Counted from the first letter of the stretch, positions 54,098 through 63,285 are shown. The stretch is 64,000 nucleotides of DNA from an uncultured Alphaproteobacteria bacterium (GCA_902572735.1 CACGGX010000007.1:1-64000); one strand, 5' to 3'. The notes: generated by a model from the sequence alone, not told the origin. Made by a program: numbers and translations.

Positions 54098-54339
54098 TTA
54101 TTTAACTCAGTTTTTTTTGGTACTGGATCAAATCCGTGTGAACCCCAAGGATGACATTTTGAAATTCTTTTTACTGATAAAATTGATCCTCTAAATAACC
54201 CATGTTCCTGTAATGCTTTAATGGAATACTCAGAACAGGTTGGTAAATACCGACAATTCTGGCCAAGTATTGGGGAAATCAATAACTGGTATAATCTAAT
54301 TACTATAATTAAAGGTAATGAAATATATTTACTAACCAT
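54094..54339 (-). CDS. yidD: membrane protein insertion efficiency factor YidD
   Basis: [61 protein letters not shown]. Confidence 0.96.
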   Translation of the reverse strand: MVSKYISLPLIIVIRLYQLLISPILGQNCRYLPTCSEYSIKALQEHGLFRGSILSVKRISKCHPWGSHGFDPVPKKTELNK

Positions 54340-54661
54340 TTATCTTTCCCTTAAGTTCTAATAAAAGTTTATCAAATTTCTCTTCGAGCAATGACGTTTT
54401 AGCTATTAACACATAATATGAATTAATTTTACCATTAATAATAATTTTTCTAGCTAATTCTCTCATTATTCTCTTTGCTGTATTTCTTTTTACCGCGTTG
54501 CCAATTTTTTTGGAAGCTGTGTATCCTACACCTATACAATTTTCTAGATCTTGATTGTATAAAATTTGGATATTCATATTTTTACCTTTTATAAATTCTC
54601 CGTGGTTTCGTATCATAACGAAGGTTGATCTCTTCTTAATTGTAAATAATGTTTGGGCCAT
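54332..54661 (-). CDS. rnpA: ribonuclease P protein component
   Basis: [31 protein letters not shown]-type motif; between rpmH and yidD. Confidence 0.93.
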   Translation of the reverse strand: MAQTLFTIKKRSTFVMIRNHGEFIKGKNMNIQILYNQDLENCIGVGYTASKKIGNAVKRNTAKRIMRELARKIIINGKINSYYVLIAKTSLLEEKFDKLLLELKGKING

Positions 54662-54670
54662 TTGGCCTTT

Positions 54671-54805
54671 TTAAGCGCTTAATTGAGCTCTTCCTTTTGC
54701 ACGTCTTCTATTAATTATCTGACGACCTGCTTTAGTTGCCATTCTAGCCCTAAAACCATGTCTTCTTTTTCTAATTACTCTACTAGGTTGGTAAGTGCGT
54801 TTCAT
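54671..54805 (-). CDS. rpmH: 50S ribosomal protein L34 (absent from the ORF track)
   Basis: Hand translation: [44 protein letters not shown]. Confidence 0.98.
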   Translation of the reverse strand: MKRTYQPSRVIRKRRHGFRARMATKAGRQIINRRRAKGRAQLSA

Positions 54806-54868
54806 AATAAATCTCTGGGCCTAATACGAATTCATTATATATAAGTCAAATATTTACTTATGTAATCG

Positions 54869-55699
54869 ATGAAAATTTTCAGAAAAGCCAGTGAATTAGA
54901 GCCAAATTTAGTTTCAATCAAAGACAAAGGCCAGTCTATTGGTTTAGTTTTAACAATGGGAAATTTACACGATGGACATTTATCTCTCATTAGTGAAGCA
55001 CAATTACATAACGAATTTGTGATCTGTTCAATATTTATTAATCCTACTCAATTTAATAATGAAAATGATTTAAATTCTTATCCAAAGACAATTGATGAAG
55101 ATATCTCTAAATTAGAAAATATTGGTTGTAACTTACTCTTCTTACCTGAAGTTCAAGAGATATACCCTAAAGGATTAACAAAGAAAAAAATTGTAAATAA
55201 TTTTAGAAATATTTTATGTGATAAATTTCGACCTGGTCATTTTGATGGAGTTACTACTGTTGTGGATCTTTTTTTTAATATTATTAAACCAACGAACAGT
55301 TATTTTGGTGAGAAGGATTTTCAGCAATTAAAAATAATACAAGATTTAGTAAAAATTAATCATCACAATATTAAAATAATTCCATGTCCATCCGTACGAG
55401 ATAAAGAAGGTATGAGTTTATCTTCAAGGAATTCTAAATTTTCTGATAATCAATTAAAAATTTTCAATATATTAGGTAATAAAATTAAAGAACATATTAA
55501 TCTCTTAAAACAAAATGAAATTAGTAATTTTGATCAATTAAAAATAGAGCTTCTACAAAATAATATAAATAAAATTGATTATTTAGAGATAAGAAATGAA
55601 AATAATTTAGAAATAACAAAAAATTATTCTGAAGCTAGATTATTTATTGCTTTATATATTGGTGATATAAGAATTATTGATAATTTTAAGTTATATTAA
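54869..55699 (+). CDS. panC: pantoate--beta-alanine ligase
   Basis: LVLTMGNLHDGHLSLI; FINPTQFNNENDLNSYPKT; FRPGHFDGVTTVV; FGEKDFQQLKIIQDLV; MSLSSRN. Confidence 0.96.
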   Translation: MKIFRKASELEPNLVSIKDKGQSIGLVLTMGNLHDGHLSLISEAQLHNEFVICSIFINPTQFNNENDLNSYPKTIDEDISKLENIGCNLLFLPEVQEIYPKGLTKKKIVNNFRNILCDKFRPGHFDGVTTVVDLFFNIIKPTNSYFGEKDFQQLKIIQDLVKINHHNIKIIPCPSVRDKEGMSLSSRNSKFSDNQLKIFNILGNKIKEHINLLKQNEISNFDQLKIELLQNNINKIDYLEIRNENNLEITKNYSEARLFIALYIGDIRIIDNFKLY

Positions 55700-56304
55700 G
55701 GTATTAACCAATTATATTCTGGTACAATATTTTTAAATGTTAACTTTAATCTACGATGACCTGAAATTTCTAAATAAAGCCAATCAATTTCATTAATTTT
55801 ATTTTCAACTACTGTAAAATTTTTATACCCTTTTTCACTTTCTTCATGACTTGGTTCCTTGCCAGTCAGATGTTCAGGGATGCCATCTTCTGGAAACTCA
55901 GTGATTGAACTCGGATCTTTTAATGTTAAGTAACATTTCCTACTAAACAATCTTGTTTTGTCCCACATTTCTTTTGCTTTATCATTTTGATTATTGACCA
56001 AAGACGTTGTTTTAATTCGCATTTGAATTTTTAATTTATGATCATAAAATACAAATTGAGAATTACTATTTTTTTTTAAATTAGGGACTTTTGGAGATCT
56101 AAAATCTGTGTGAAAATTTAATATCATACTACTTGGATCAAATTTTCTTAAGACCACAACTCTAGAATCTATTTCGCCTTCGCTATTAACATTACTAAAA
56201 ACTGGCGTATGAAATGCGTGTTTTCTATCCTTAACTCCTCTGGATAAATTTTTCTTTATATCCTCGAATATTTCTTGAGTATTTTCTTTTGAAGAAGTCG
56301 ACAT
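55696..56304 (-). CDS. pyridoxamine 5'-phosphate oxidase family FMN-binding protein
   Basis: DSRVVVLRKFDPSSMILNFHTDFRSPKVPNLKKNSNSQFVFYDHKLKIQMRIK; C-terminal GHRRLKLTF. Confidence 0.8.
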   Translation of the reverse strand: MSTSSKENTQEIFEDIKKNLSRGVKDRKHAFHTPVFSNVNSEGEIDSRVVVLRKFDPSSMILNFHTDFRSPKVPNLKKNSNSQFVFYDHKLKIQMRIKTTSLVNNQNDKAKEMWDKTRLFSRKCYLTLKDPSSITEFPEDGIPEHLTGKEPSHEESEKGYKNFTVVENKINEIDWLYLEISGHRRLKLTFKNIVPEYNWLIP

Positions 56305-56345
56305 TGTTAATGTAATATAAATATATTTGAAAAAATAGCTAGATA

Positions 56346-57140
56346 ATGGAAATAAATAAAATTACTAATTTATTGAATCTGGAGCATGTTAATTTTTTAA
56401 TATCTATCTTTAAAGAAAAAAATATTGAAATCCGATTAGTAGGAGGATGTATACGAGATGCTCTTCTTGAAAGAGAAATCAAAGATATTGATACAGCCAC
56501 AACTTTGGAACCTCAGAAAGTTTTGTCGTTATTAAAAGATAAAAATATTGAATATGATGATTTTGCTATTCAATATGGCTCTATAATTGCTTATCCTCAT
56601 AATAGAAAAATACAAATTACAACTTTACGTGAGGATGTTAATCAAATGGGCAGACATACAAATGTAATTTATACAAAAAGTTGGAAAAAAGATTCAGCGA
56701 GAAGAGATTTTACTTTTAATGCTTTATATTTTGACAATGATAATAAATTACATGATTATTATGATGGTCAATCAGATTTAAATGAAAGCAAAATTAGTTT
56801 TATTGGTGAAATTGAGGATAGAATAAAAGAGGATTACTTAAGAATCTATCGATACTTTAGGTTTAGAGGTTTATTTAATTTACCTAAAACATCTTTAAGT
56901 GATCAAAAAATTGTAGAAAAATATATTCACGAATCTTTGGCAGTGTTAACCAACGATATAATAAGGCAAGAAATATTAAAAATGTTCAACATGCCATTTC
57001 CATTAAATTGTTTTTTTATATCTCATCAAACGTTACAAAAATTTAAATGGGTTGAGATAGTGAAAGAGCATTTTATAAGAACAAAATATGATCTAGGATT
57101 AAACAAATGTCTTAATAAAATTGAAAGTATTATTAATTAG
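56346..57140 (+). CDS. CCA tRNA nucleotidyltransferase family, short
   Basis: IRLVGGCIRDALLEREIKDIDTAT; TLREDVNQMGRHTNVIYTKSWKKDSARRDFTFNALYFD; EDYLRIYRYFRFRGLF; 264 aa. Confidence 0.88.
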   Translation: MEINKITNLLNLEHVNFLISIFKEKNIEIRLVGGCIRDALLEREIKDIDTATTLEPQKVLSLLKDKNIEYDDFAIQYGSIIAYPHNRKIQITTLREDVNQMGRHTNVIYTKSWKKDSARRDFTFNALYFDNDNKLHDYYDGQSDLNESKISFIGEIEDRIKEDYLRIYRYFRFRGLFNLPKTSLSDQKIVEKYIHESLAVLTNDIIRQEILKMFNMPFPLNCFFISHQTLQKFKWVEIVKEHFIRTKYDLGLNKCLNKIESIIN

Positions 57141-57141
57141 T

Positions 57142-58437
57142 CTAGCCTATAGCCTGTTCTATATCACTTAAAATATCATCAATATGTTCAATACCTACAG
57201 ATAATCTAATATATCCTGGTGTTACACCTGCTCTTAATTGATCCTCAGTACTTAGTTGAGAATGAGTAGTTGAGGCAGGATGTATTGCCAGTGTTCTTGC
57301 ATCACCAATATTGGCTACGTGATAGATAAGCTCTAAATTGTCGATAAATTTTTTTCCAGCTTCTATTCCGCCTTCTAACTCAAAACCAACTAGTGGACCA
57401 TTACCATGCTCTAAATATTTCTCAACTCTATCTTTGTTGATTCCAAGTTGATATTTTGGGTGAATAACACGATTTACGTTTTTTCTTCCAGTCAAGTAAT
57501 CCGCAACCTTTTCTGCGTTATCTTGATGTTTCTGAAAACGTAGAGGTAATGTCTCTAAGCCTTGAATAAAATTAAAAGCATTAGTAGGTGAGAGTGCCGC
57601 TCCTAAATCTCTCAATAATACAAATCTCGCTCGAACAGCATAAGTAATATTTGCTCCTAGTACCTCGGGAACAACTTCACCTAATACCCATCCCCAATAA
57701 TTAGGATCTGGTTGATTGTATAAAGTATGACGTTCAGGAAATTGAGTCCAATCAAAATTACCTCCATCAACAATTACACCTCCAATAGAATTCCCATGTC
57801 CTCCTATCCATTTTGTCAAAGAATGAACAACAATTGCAGCTCCATGTTTCAACGGTTTGCAAGTTATTGGTGCCGCTGTGTTATCAACTATAAGTGGTAT
57901 GCCAATTTTTTGACCCAATGTAGCAACTTCTTCAATGGGAAAAACATTTAGCTTTGGGTTTGGAAGAGTTTCTGCATAAAATGCTTTTGTTTTATCATCA
58001 GCTAATTTAATGAATAATTCAGGATCTTTAGGGTCAGCAAATCTAACTTCAATTCCTAACTGCTTAAAAGTATTTGCAAATTGATTCCAAGTACCTCCAT
58101 ATAAATCTGTTGAAGAAACAATATTATCTCCTGCCTTACATAAATTTTGGATTGCGAATGCAGACGCAGCTTGACCAGATGAAACAGCTACAGCAGCAAG
58201 TCCTCCTTCAAGTTGTGCAATTCTCTCTTCTAAAACTGCAGTAGTAGGATTCATTATTCTTGTGTAAATATTTCCCAATTCCTTTAAGCTGAACAAATTA
58301 CTTGCGTGTTCCTGATTATTAAATTGATAACTTGAAGTTTGATAAATTGGAACAGCTACTGAATTTGTTGTTTCGTCTTTTCTATAATTTCCACCATGAA
58401 GAGCGATAGTCTCTGGGTGATGAGATAATGTTGTCAT
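57142..58437 (-). CDS. metY: O-acetylhomoserine aminocarboxypropyltransferase / cysteine synthase-type Cys/Met PLP enzyme
   Basis: ETIALHGGNYRKDETTNSVAVPIYQTSSYQFNNQEHASNLFSLKELGNIYTRIMNPTTAVLEERIAQLEGG; VVHSLTKWIGGHGNSIGG; riboswitch-like leader. Confidence 0.92.
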   Translation of the reverse strand: MTTLSHHPETIALHGGNYRKDETTNSVAVPIYQTSSYQFNNQEHASNLFSLKELGNIYTRIMNPTTAVLEERIAQLEGGLAAVAVSSGQAASAFAIQNLCKAGDNIVSSTDLYGGTWNQFANTFKQLGIEVRFADPKDPELFIKLADDKTKAFYAETLPNPKLNVFPIEEVATLGQKIGIPLIVDNTAAPITCKPLKHGAAIVVHSLTKWIGGHGNSIGGVIVDGGNFDWTQFPERHTLYNQPDPNYWGWVLGEVVPEVLGANITYAVRARFVLLRDLGAALSPTNAFNFIQGLETLPLRFQKHQDNAEKVADYLTGRKNVNRVIHPKYQLGINKDRVEKYLEHGNGPLVGFELEGGIEAGKKFIDNLELIYHVANIGDARTLAIHPASTTHSQLSTEDQLRAGVTPGYIRLSVGIEHIDDILSDIEQAIG

Positions 58438-58446
58438 TTTTTAACC

Positions 58447-58505
58447 TTTCTCTTTAGTACTATTTTGTCGGTGTACAATCTGAAAATCAAATACCGATGA
58501 TACCT
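58447..58505 (-). promoter_or_regulatory. SAM-II/SAM-V-like riboswitch in metY leader
   Basis: Minus strand: ..AUCGGUAUUUGAUUUUCAGAUUGUACACCGACAAAAUAGUACUAAAGAGAAAGG..AUG. P1 UCGGU/ACCGA, loop GUAC versus downstream GUAC pseudoknot, CUAAAGAG end overlapping the RBS. Confidence 0.8.
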
Positions 58506-58614
58506 CATAGAAATATTTTTTATAAAACGAAAGAAAAAAAGATTAATTTTCCTTAAAATTCTTTAAAATATATAAAATATAGAAAAATATTCTAAAAAGA
58601 TATAAAACTAGAGA

Positions 58615-59076
58615 ATGGATTTAATCGATAAAAAAATACTGCAAGAGTTACAAAAAAATTCTTCTATTCCTCTTAGTGAACTTTCAAAAAAAGTTGGACT
58701 ATCAAACACTCCTTGTTGGAATAGAATTAAAAAACTTGAGGAGGATAAAGTAATTATCGCAAAAACAATTTTAATTGATAACAAAAAAATAAATCTACCA
58801 ATCAAAGTCTTTTTATCAATTTCAATTCAGAACCATACAGAAATTTGGTTAAATAAATTTAAAAAAGTTATTCAAAAATACGATGAAATAATTGAAGTAC
58901 ATAGACTAACAGGCACTAATGTGGATTATCAGATTACAATCCTTTCACCTTCAATTGAAGAATACGATCTTTTTCAGCAAAAATTAATCAATGAAATTGA
59001 GTGTACTAATATGAGTTCTCACATTTCATTACAAACTATTAAGAAAAATAATAATCTTTCTTTAAATTATATATAA
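58615..59076 (+). CDS. Lrp/AsnC family transcriptional regulator
   Basis: LIDKKILQELQKNSSIPLSELSKKVGLSNTPCWNRIKKLEEDKVI; C-terminal RAM-type domain. Confidence 0.93.
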   Translation: MDLIDKKILQELQKNSSIPLSELSKKVGLSNTPCWNRIKKLEEDKVIIAKTILIDNKKINLPIKVFLSISIQNHTEIWLNKFKKVIQKYDEIIEVHRLTGTNVDYQITILSPSIEEYDLFQQKLINEIECTNMSSHISLQTIKKNNNLSLNYI

Positions 59077-59090
59077 ATTTTTGTGTTGTA

Positions 59091-59495
59091 TTAGTTTTTG
59101 GTAAAACACAACTTACAAAGACCGAAGATTTCTAAATTATGTTTTTTATAATTGAAGTTATTTTTATCTGCTTGTTTAGAAAAATAAGTTGGTAAATTAT
59201 TATTTTTTAACTCTGTAACTTTATCACAAAGCTCACATATTAAAAAAGAAGTTGATGTTTTAGCATTACAACCTTCATGCTTACACGCAATATATGCATT
59301 TCTACTTTCGATTTTATGGACTTTGCCAATTTCTATAAGCTTATCTAAAGCTCTATAAACTTGAAGAGGAGATTTAATTCCTTTTTTTTGAATATCAAAA
59401 AGGATTGTATATGCCTTAAGAGGTTCTGACGAGTTTTCTAAAATATCAAGAACTGTTTTCTGGTTTTTGGTTAAATTTTCTGATGCTATTGCCAT
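59091..59495 (-). CDS. zur: Fur-family regulator, probably Zur
   Basis: LTKNQKTVLDILENSSEPLKAYTILFDIQKKGIKSPLQVYRALDKLIEIGKVHKIESRNAYIAC; CELC and CKLC zinc motifs; next to znuBC. Confidence 0.85.
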   Translation of the reverse strand: MAIASENLTKNQKTVLDILENSSEPLKAYTILFDIQKKGIKSPLQVYRALDKLIEIGKVHKIESRNAYIACKHEGCNAKTSTSFLICELCDKVTELKNNNLPTYFSKQADKNNFNYKKHNLEIFGLCKLCFTKN

Positions 59496-59517
59496 AATTT
59501 TAATTAACAAATAGTTT

Positions 59518-60321
59518 TCATTTTTGCAACTGACCCTTTATCTCCAGAGGAATAAGTGAAATAATAAATAATAATAATGCAACTACAATTATAGAAGGCC
59601 CTGAAGAAGTATTAATCTCAAGTGAAACAAACAATCCTGCAATTACTGATACGACACCAGCTAAAGTTGCAATTATAACCATTTGACGAGGACTGCTGCT
59701 AATATTTCTTGCAATTGCTGCAGGTATTAAAAGTAAACCAGTTATCAATAAAGCGCCAATCATTTTAATAGATAAAGCAATTACTCCTGCCAATAAGAGT
59801 GTGAATATAAAATTAGAAATTTCTGGTCGCATTCCTTCTGCTGCTGACAAATCATAATTTACCGTTGCTGAAAATAAAGATTTCCAAATAAAGTACAAAA
59901 TCAATAATATTGCAGCACCACCTAAATAAACTATAGTTATATCTTCTACATCAACTGCAAGTATATCTCCAAATAATAAACCCATAAGGTCAAATCTAAT
60001 TGATGTAAGAAACCCAATTAATACCAAACCTATAGCAAGTGTAGAGTGAGCAAGTAGACCGAGTAATGAGTCTCCTGCGAGTTTTGTTCTTTTTTGTAAA
60101 TTAATTAATAGTAAAGCAACAACAGCTGAAATTATAAAAACTGAAAATGTAATATTAAAGCTAAAAGAATAAGCTAAAGTTACACCCAACAATGCCGAGT
60201 GAGATAGCGTATCTCCAAAATAGGATAACCTTCTCCAAATTACAAGACATCCGAGAGGTCCGGCAATTATTGCAATACCAATGCCAGCTATGAGAGCTCT
60301 AGTAAAAAAATCATCAAACAT
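59518..60321 (-). CDS. znuB: zinc ABC transporter permease
   Basis: MFDDFFTRALIAGIGIAIIAGPLGCLVIWRRLSYFGDTLSHSALLGVTLAY; start trimmed to MFDDFF. Confidence 0.93.
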   Translation of the reverse strand: MFDDFFTRALIAGIGIAIIAGPLGCLVIWRRLSYFGDTLSHSALLGVTLAYSFSFNITFSVFIISAVVALLLINLQKRTKLAGDSLLGLLAHSTLAIGLVLIGFLTSIRFDLMGLLFGDILAVDVEDITIVYLGGAAILLILYFIWKSLFSATVNYDLSAAEGMRPEISNFIFTLLLAGVIALSIKMIGALLITGLLLIPAAIARNISSSPRQMVIIATLAGVVSVIAGLFVSLEINTSSGPSIIVVALLLFIISLIPLEIKGQLQK

Positions 60322-61063
60322 TATTTGTAACTCTCCCATCTGTTCCATGAGAATGATCATGATCATGTTGATAAAGTGATAGAGTTGTGGCGTTATGTTC
60401 ACCAAATAATTCTATGTATGCCGAATTCTTTACAATTGATCTTGGCGTTCCAGAACAACATATATGACCATTTAAGCAAATTACATGATCTGTAGCTGAC
60501 ATTACAAAATGAAGATCATGTGATATCAATAATATTCCACAATTAAGTGTTGAACAAATTTTTTTAATAAGATTATAAAGTGCAATTTCTCCATTAAAAT
60601 CTACACCTTGAACTGGTTCATCCAAAACAAGTAAGTCTGGTTTTTTTGCGATTGCTCTGGCGATTAAGACTCTTTGAAATTCTCCGCCAGATAAATTATG
60701 AATATCGTTATAGAGAAGGTTATCTACTCCAGTTAATTTTAAAGCATCAACAATTTCAAGATTATTTATATGACTTGTTAATTTCATAAAATCAACGACA
60801 CGAAGAGGCATTGTCCAATCAATATTAATTTTTTGTGGTACGTAAGCCATTTTAGAAGCAAAGTTTTTTATTTGTCCTTCATCAGACTTAAGTATTTTAA
60901 GTATCATTTTAGCTGAAGTTGTTTTTCCAGAACCATTAGGTCCTATTAGAGTAACAATTTTCCCCTTGTGAATTTCCAAGCTTATTCCTCGTACAATCCA
61001 CTTGGATGACTTGTACACACCACAGTTATCTAATTTGACCAATAAATTATTATTTTCTGCCAT
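60314..61063 (-). CDS. znuC: zinc ABC transporter ATP-binding protein
   Basis: VTLIGPNGSGKTTSAKMIL; LSGGEFQRVLIARAIAKKPDLLVLDEPVQGVD; LISHDLHFVMSATDHVICL. Confidence 0.94.
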   Translation of the reverse strand: MAENNNLLVKLDNCGVYKSSKWIVRGISLEIHKGKIVTLIGPNGSGKTTSAKMILKILKSDEGQIKNFASKMAYVPQKINIDWTMPLRVVDFMKLTSHINNLEIVDALKLTGVDNLLYNDIHNLSGGEFQRVLIARAIAKKPDLLVLDEPVQGVDFNGEIALYNLIKKICSTLNCGILLISHDLHFVMSATDHVICLNGHICCSGTPRSIVKNSAYIELFGEHNATTLSLYQHDHDHSHGTDGRVTNNV

Positions 61064-61082
61064 TTTATTATTTACAACTTAA

Positions 61083-61101
61083 AATGTTATATTATAACAT
61101 T
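61083..61101. promoter_or_regulatory. Zur-box-like palindrome between znuC and znuA
   Basis: Perfect inverted repeat AATGTTATA-T-TATAACATT in the divergent znuC/znuA spacer. Confidence 0.85.
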
Positions 61102-61141
61102 ACATTACTTTAACACACTTAATTCTAATAGGAATACTTTT

Positions 61142-62242
61142 ATGAAACAAATGAATATTTTTCTACATGTTTTTAAAATTATATTGTTTTCAGGAATTCT
61201 TGTTGCAACTGCATCTGCTAGAGCAGAACTAAAAGTTGTAACGACTATTAAACCACTTCATTCATTGATTTCTAATGTTATGGATGGAATTGGTGAACCT
61301 GGACTTATAATTGAAGGAAGCATATCTCCACATAGTTTTACAATGAAACCATCTCATGCAAAAATGCTTGAAGAAGCAGATATAGTATTTTGGATTGGGG
61401 AGAGTATTGAGACATCATTGGAAGAACCCCTGGAGTCAATAGCAAAAAGAGCAGAAGTCGTTGAGTTTATGGAAGTTGAAACAATTGCTAAATTAAAATT
61501 TAGAAAAGAATCTATATTTGGTGACCACGACGACCACGACGACCACGACGACCACGACGACCATGATGACCACGATGATCATGATGACCACGATGATCAT
61601 GATGACCACGATGATCATGATGACCATGACGATCATGATGACCATGACGATCATGATGACCATGACGATCATGATGATCATGACGATCATGATGATCATG
61701 ACGATCACAGTGGACACGACCACCACGGTCATGCACATGGTGAATTTGATGCTCACATTTGGTTAGATCCAATGAATGCCAAAGAAATGGTTCATGAGAT
61801 TGCTCATGAGTTAGGTGATTTAGATCCTGCCAATAAAGAGAAATATGAAGCAAATGCTGATGCAACAATCAAAGCTTTAGACAAATTGATAAATGACGTT
61901 AGCAAGGATATTAATTCCGATGCAAAATTTGTCGTTTTCCATGACGCCTACCAATACTTTGAAGAAAGATTTGGTGTAATAGCTGCAGGAGCTTTAACAT
62001 TGAATACTGATGTTTTACCTGGTGCAAAGCAAATAGCAGATATTCAGGATGTTATTAAGGATAAGGGAATAAAATGTATTTTCTCTGAACCTCAATTTAA
62101 TCCAAAGATTATTACAACAATAGCTGAGGATATGAATATCAAAACAGGAGTTTTTGATCCTTTAGGTGCTAACATTGATGCTGGTAAGTCACTTTACTTT
62201 ACGTTGATTGGTAATATTGGGGACGAGCTTAAAGGCTGTTAA
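61142..62242 (+). CDS. znuA: zinc ABC transporter substrate-binding protein with very long Asp/His tract
   Basis: Signal peptide; ELKVVTTIKPLHSLISNVMDGIGEPGLIIEGSISPHSFTMKPSHAKMLEEADIVFWIGE; HGEFDAHIWLDPMNAKEMVHEIA; FHDAYQYFEERFGV. Confidence 0.94.
   Translation: MKQMNIFLHVFKIILFSGILVATASARAELKVVTTIKPLHSLISNVMDGIGEPGLIIEGSISPHSFTMKPSHAKMLEEADIVFWIGESIETSLEEPLESIAKRAEVVEFMEVETIAKLKFRKESIFGDHDDHDDHDDHDDHDDHDDHDDHDDHDDHDDHDDHDDHDDHDDHDDHDDHDDHDDHDDHDDHSGHDHHGHAHGEFDAHIWLDPMNAKEMVHEIAHELGDLDPANKEKYEANADATIKALDKLINDVSKDINSDAKFVVFHDAYQYFEERFGVIAAGALTLNTDVLPGAKQIADIQDVIKDKGIKCIFSEPQFNPKIITTIAEDMNIKTGVFDPLGANIDAGKSLYFTLIGNIGDELKGC
61523..61708 (+). repeat. in-frame tandem repeat encoding (DHD)20-DH
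   Basis: 186 bp of 9-nt GAYCAYGAY units; higher-order 18-nt blocks are identical within each block. Confidence 0.97.
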
Positions 62243-62256
62243 TTTTTAATATTTAA

Positions 62257-62289
62257 ATAAATTCCACCTTGTATGAAGGTGGAATTTAT
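62257..62289 (+). terminator. long perfect hairpin in znuA/cobW-like spacer, possible terminator or attenuator
   Basis: TAAATTCCACCTT-GTATG-AAGGTGGAATTTA core, 14-bp stem including the flanking A-T pair; no strong U-tract. Confidence 0.5.
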
Positions 62290-62313
62290 AGAACTAATTA
62301 TAAGGAAATTGAT

Positions 62314-63285
62314 ATGGAAAATACTTCTCAGGTTCCAGTTACGGTTTTAACGGGTTTTCTTGGAGCTGGAAAAACAACACTTTTAAATCGAATTTTAACT
62401 GAACAACATGGACGGAAATACGCTGTCATTGTTAATGAATTTGGTGAGCAGGGAATTGATAATGACCTTGTTGTTGATGCTGATGAAGAAGTATTTGAAA
62501 TGAATAACGGGTGCATTTGTTGCACTGTTAGAGGTGATTTAATTAGAATTCTAAGTGGTTTAATGAAACGTGCTGATAAACTAGATGCAATTATAGTTGA
62601 AACAACTGGTTTAGCTGATCCAGCCCCAGTTGCTCAGACATTTTTTGTTGATCAAGATGTTGCTGATCGTACAAAATTAGATGCAATTGTTACAGTTGCC
62701 GATGCTGTTCATCTAAGTTCTCAATTAGTCGATCATCATGAAGCAGAAGAACAAATTGCTTTTGCTGATGTAATTTTACTAAATAAAGTTGAACTTGTTG
62801 AAGATAATGACATTGTGAAAGTTAATGATCGTATTAGAAAAATTAACCCTTTTGCAAAGATTATTAAAACAACACGTTGTGATGCACCTCTTGATGAAAT
62901 CGTAGGCTTAAATGCATTTAGTCTAGATAGAGTATTAGATATTGAACCTGACTTTCTTGAATCAGATCATGATCATGAACATGATGATGATGTTACTAGT
63001 CTATCCTTTGTATCTGATACACCATTAGACATGGATAAGTTTCAAGTTTGGTTTGGAAATTTACTGAGGACTAAGGGTCAGGATATTCTTCGATCAAAAG
63101 GAATTTTGAACTTTAAAGGTGAAGAAGAGCGATATGTATTTCAAGGAGTGCATATGCTTATGGATGCCTCACCAATGGGACCTTGGCCCAAAGGAAAAAA
63201 TAGAAGTTCTCGAGTAGTATTTATTGGTCGTGATCTTGATAATATGAATCTTAAGGAAGGCTTTGAAAATTGTAAATCAGCATGA
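62314..63285 (+). CDS. CobW/COG0523 family GTPase (putative zinc metallochaperone)
   Basis: [53 protein letters not shown]; His/Asp-rich [10 protein letters not shown]. Start trimmed to the ATG at 62314. Confidence 0.92.
   Translation: MENTSQVPVTVLTGFLGAGKTTLLNRILTEQHGRKYAVIVNEFGEQGIDNDLVVDADEEVFEMNNGCICCTVRGDLIRILSGLMKRADKLDAIIVETTGLADPAPVAQTFFVDQDVADRTKLDAIVTVADAVHLSSQLVDHHEAEEQIAFADVILLNKVELVEDNDIVKVNDRIRKINPFAKIIKTTRCDAPLDEIVGLNAFSLDRVLDIEPDFLESDHDHEHDDDVTSLSFVSDTPLDMDKFQVWFGNLLRTKGQDILRSKGILNFKGEEERYVFQGVHMLMDASPMGPWPKGKNRSSRVVFIGRDLDNMNLKEGFENCKSA

Noticed and set aside
60322-60405. N-terminal extension of znuB
   Set aside because: Overlaps the znuC 3' coding region in another frame; typical permease start is MFDDFF.
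61523-61708. Tandem array considered as a CRISPR-like or VNTR non-coding repeat
   Set aside because: No spacers; periodicity is 9/18 nt and fully in frame inside znuA.
61493-61868. Three extra ORFs overlapping the znuA repeat (61493-61756 -, 61512-61868 -, 61518-61766 +)
   Set aside because: Low-complexity products are alternative-frame readings of the (DHD)n repeat; no RBS or family signature.
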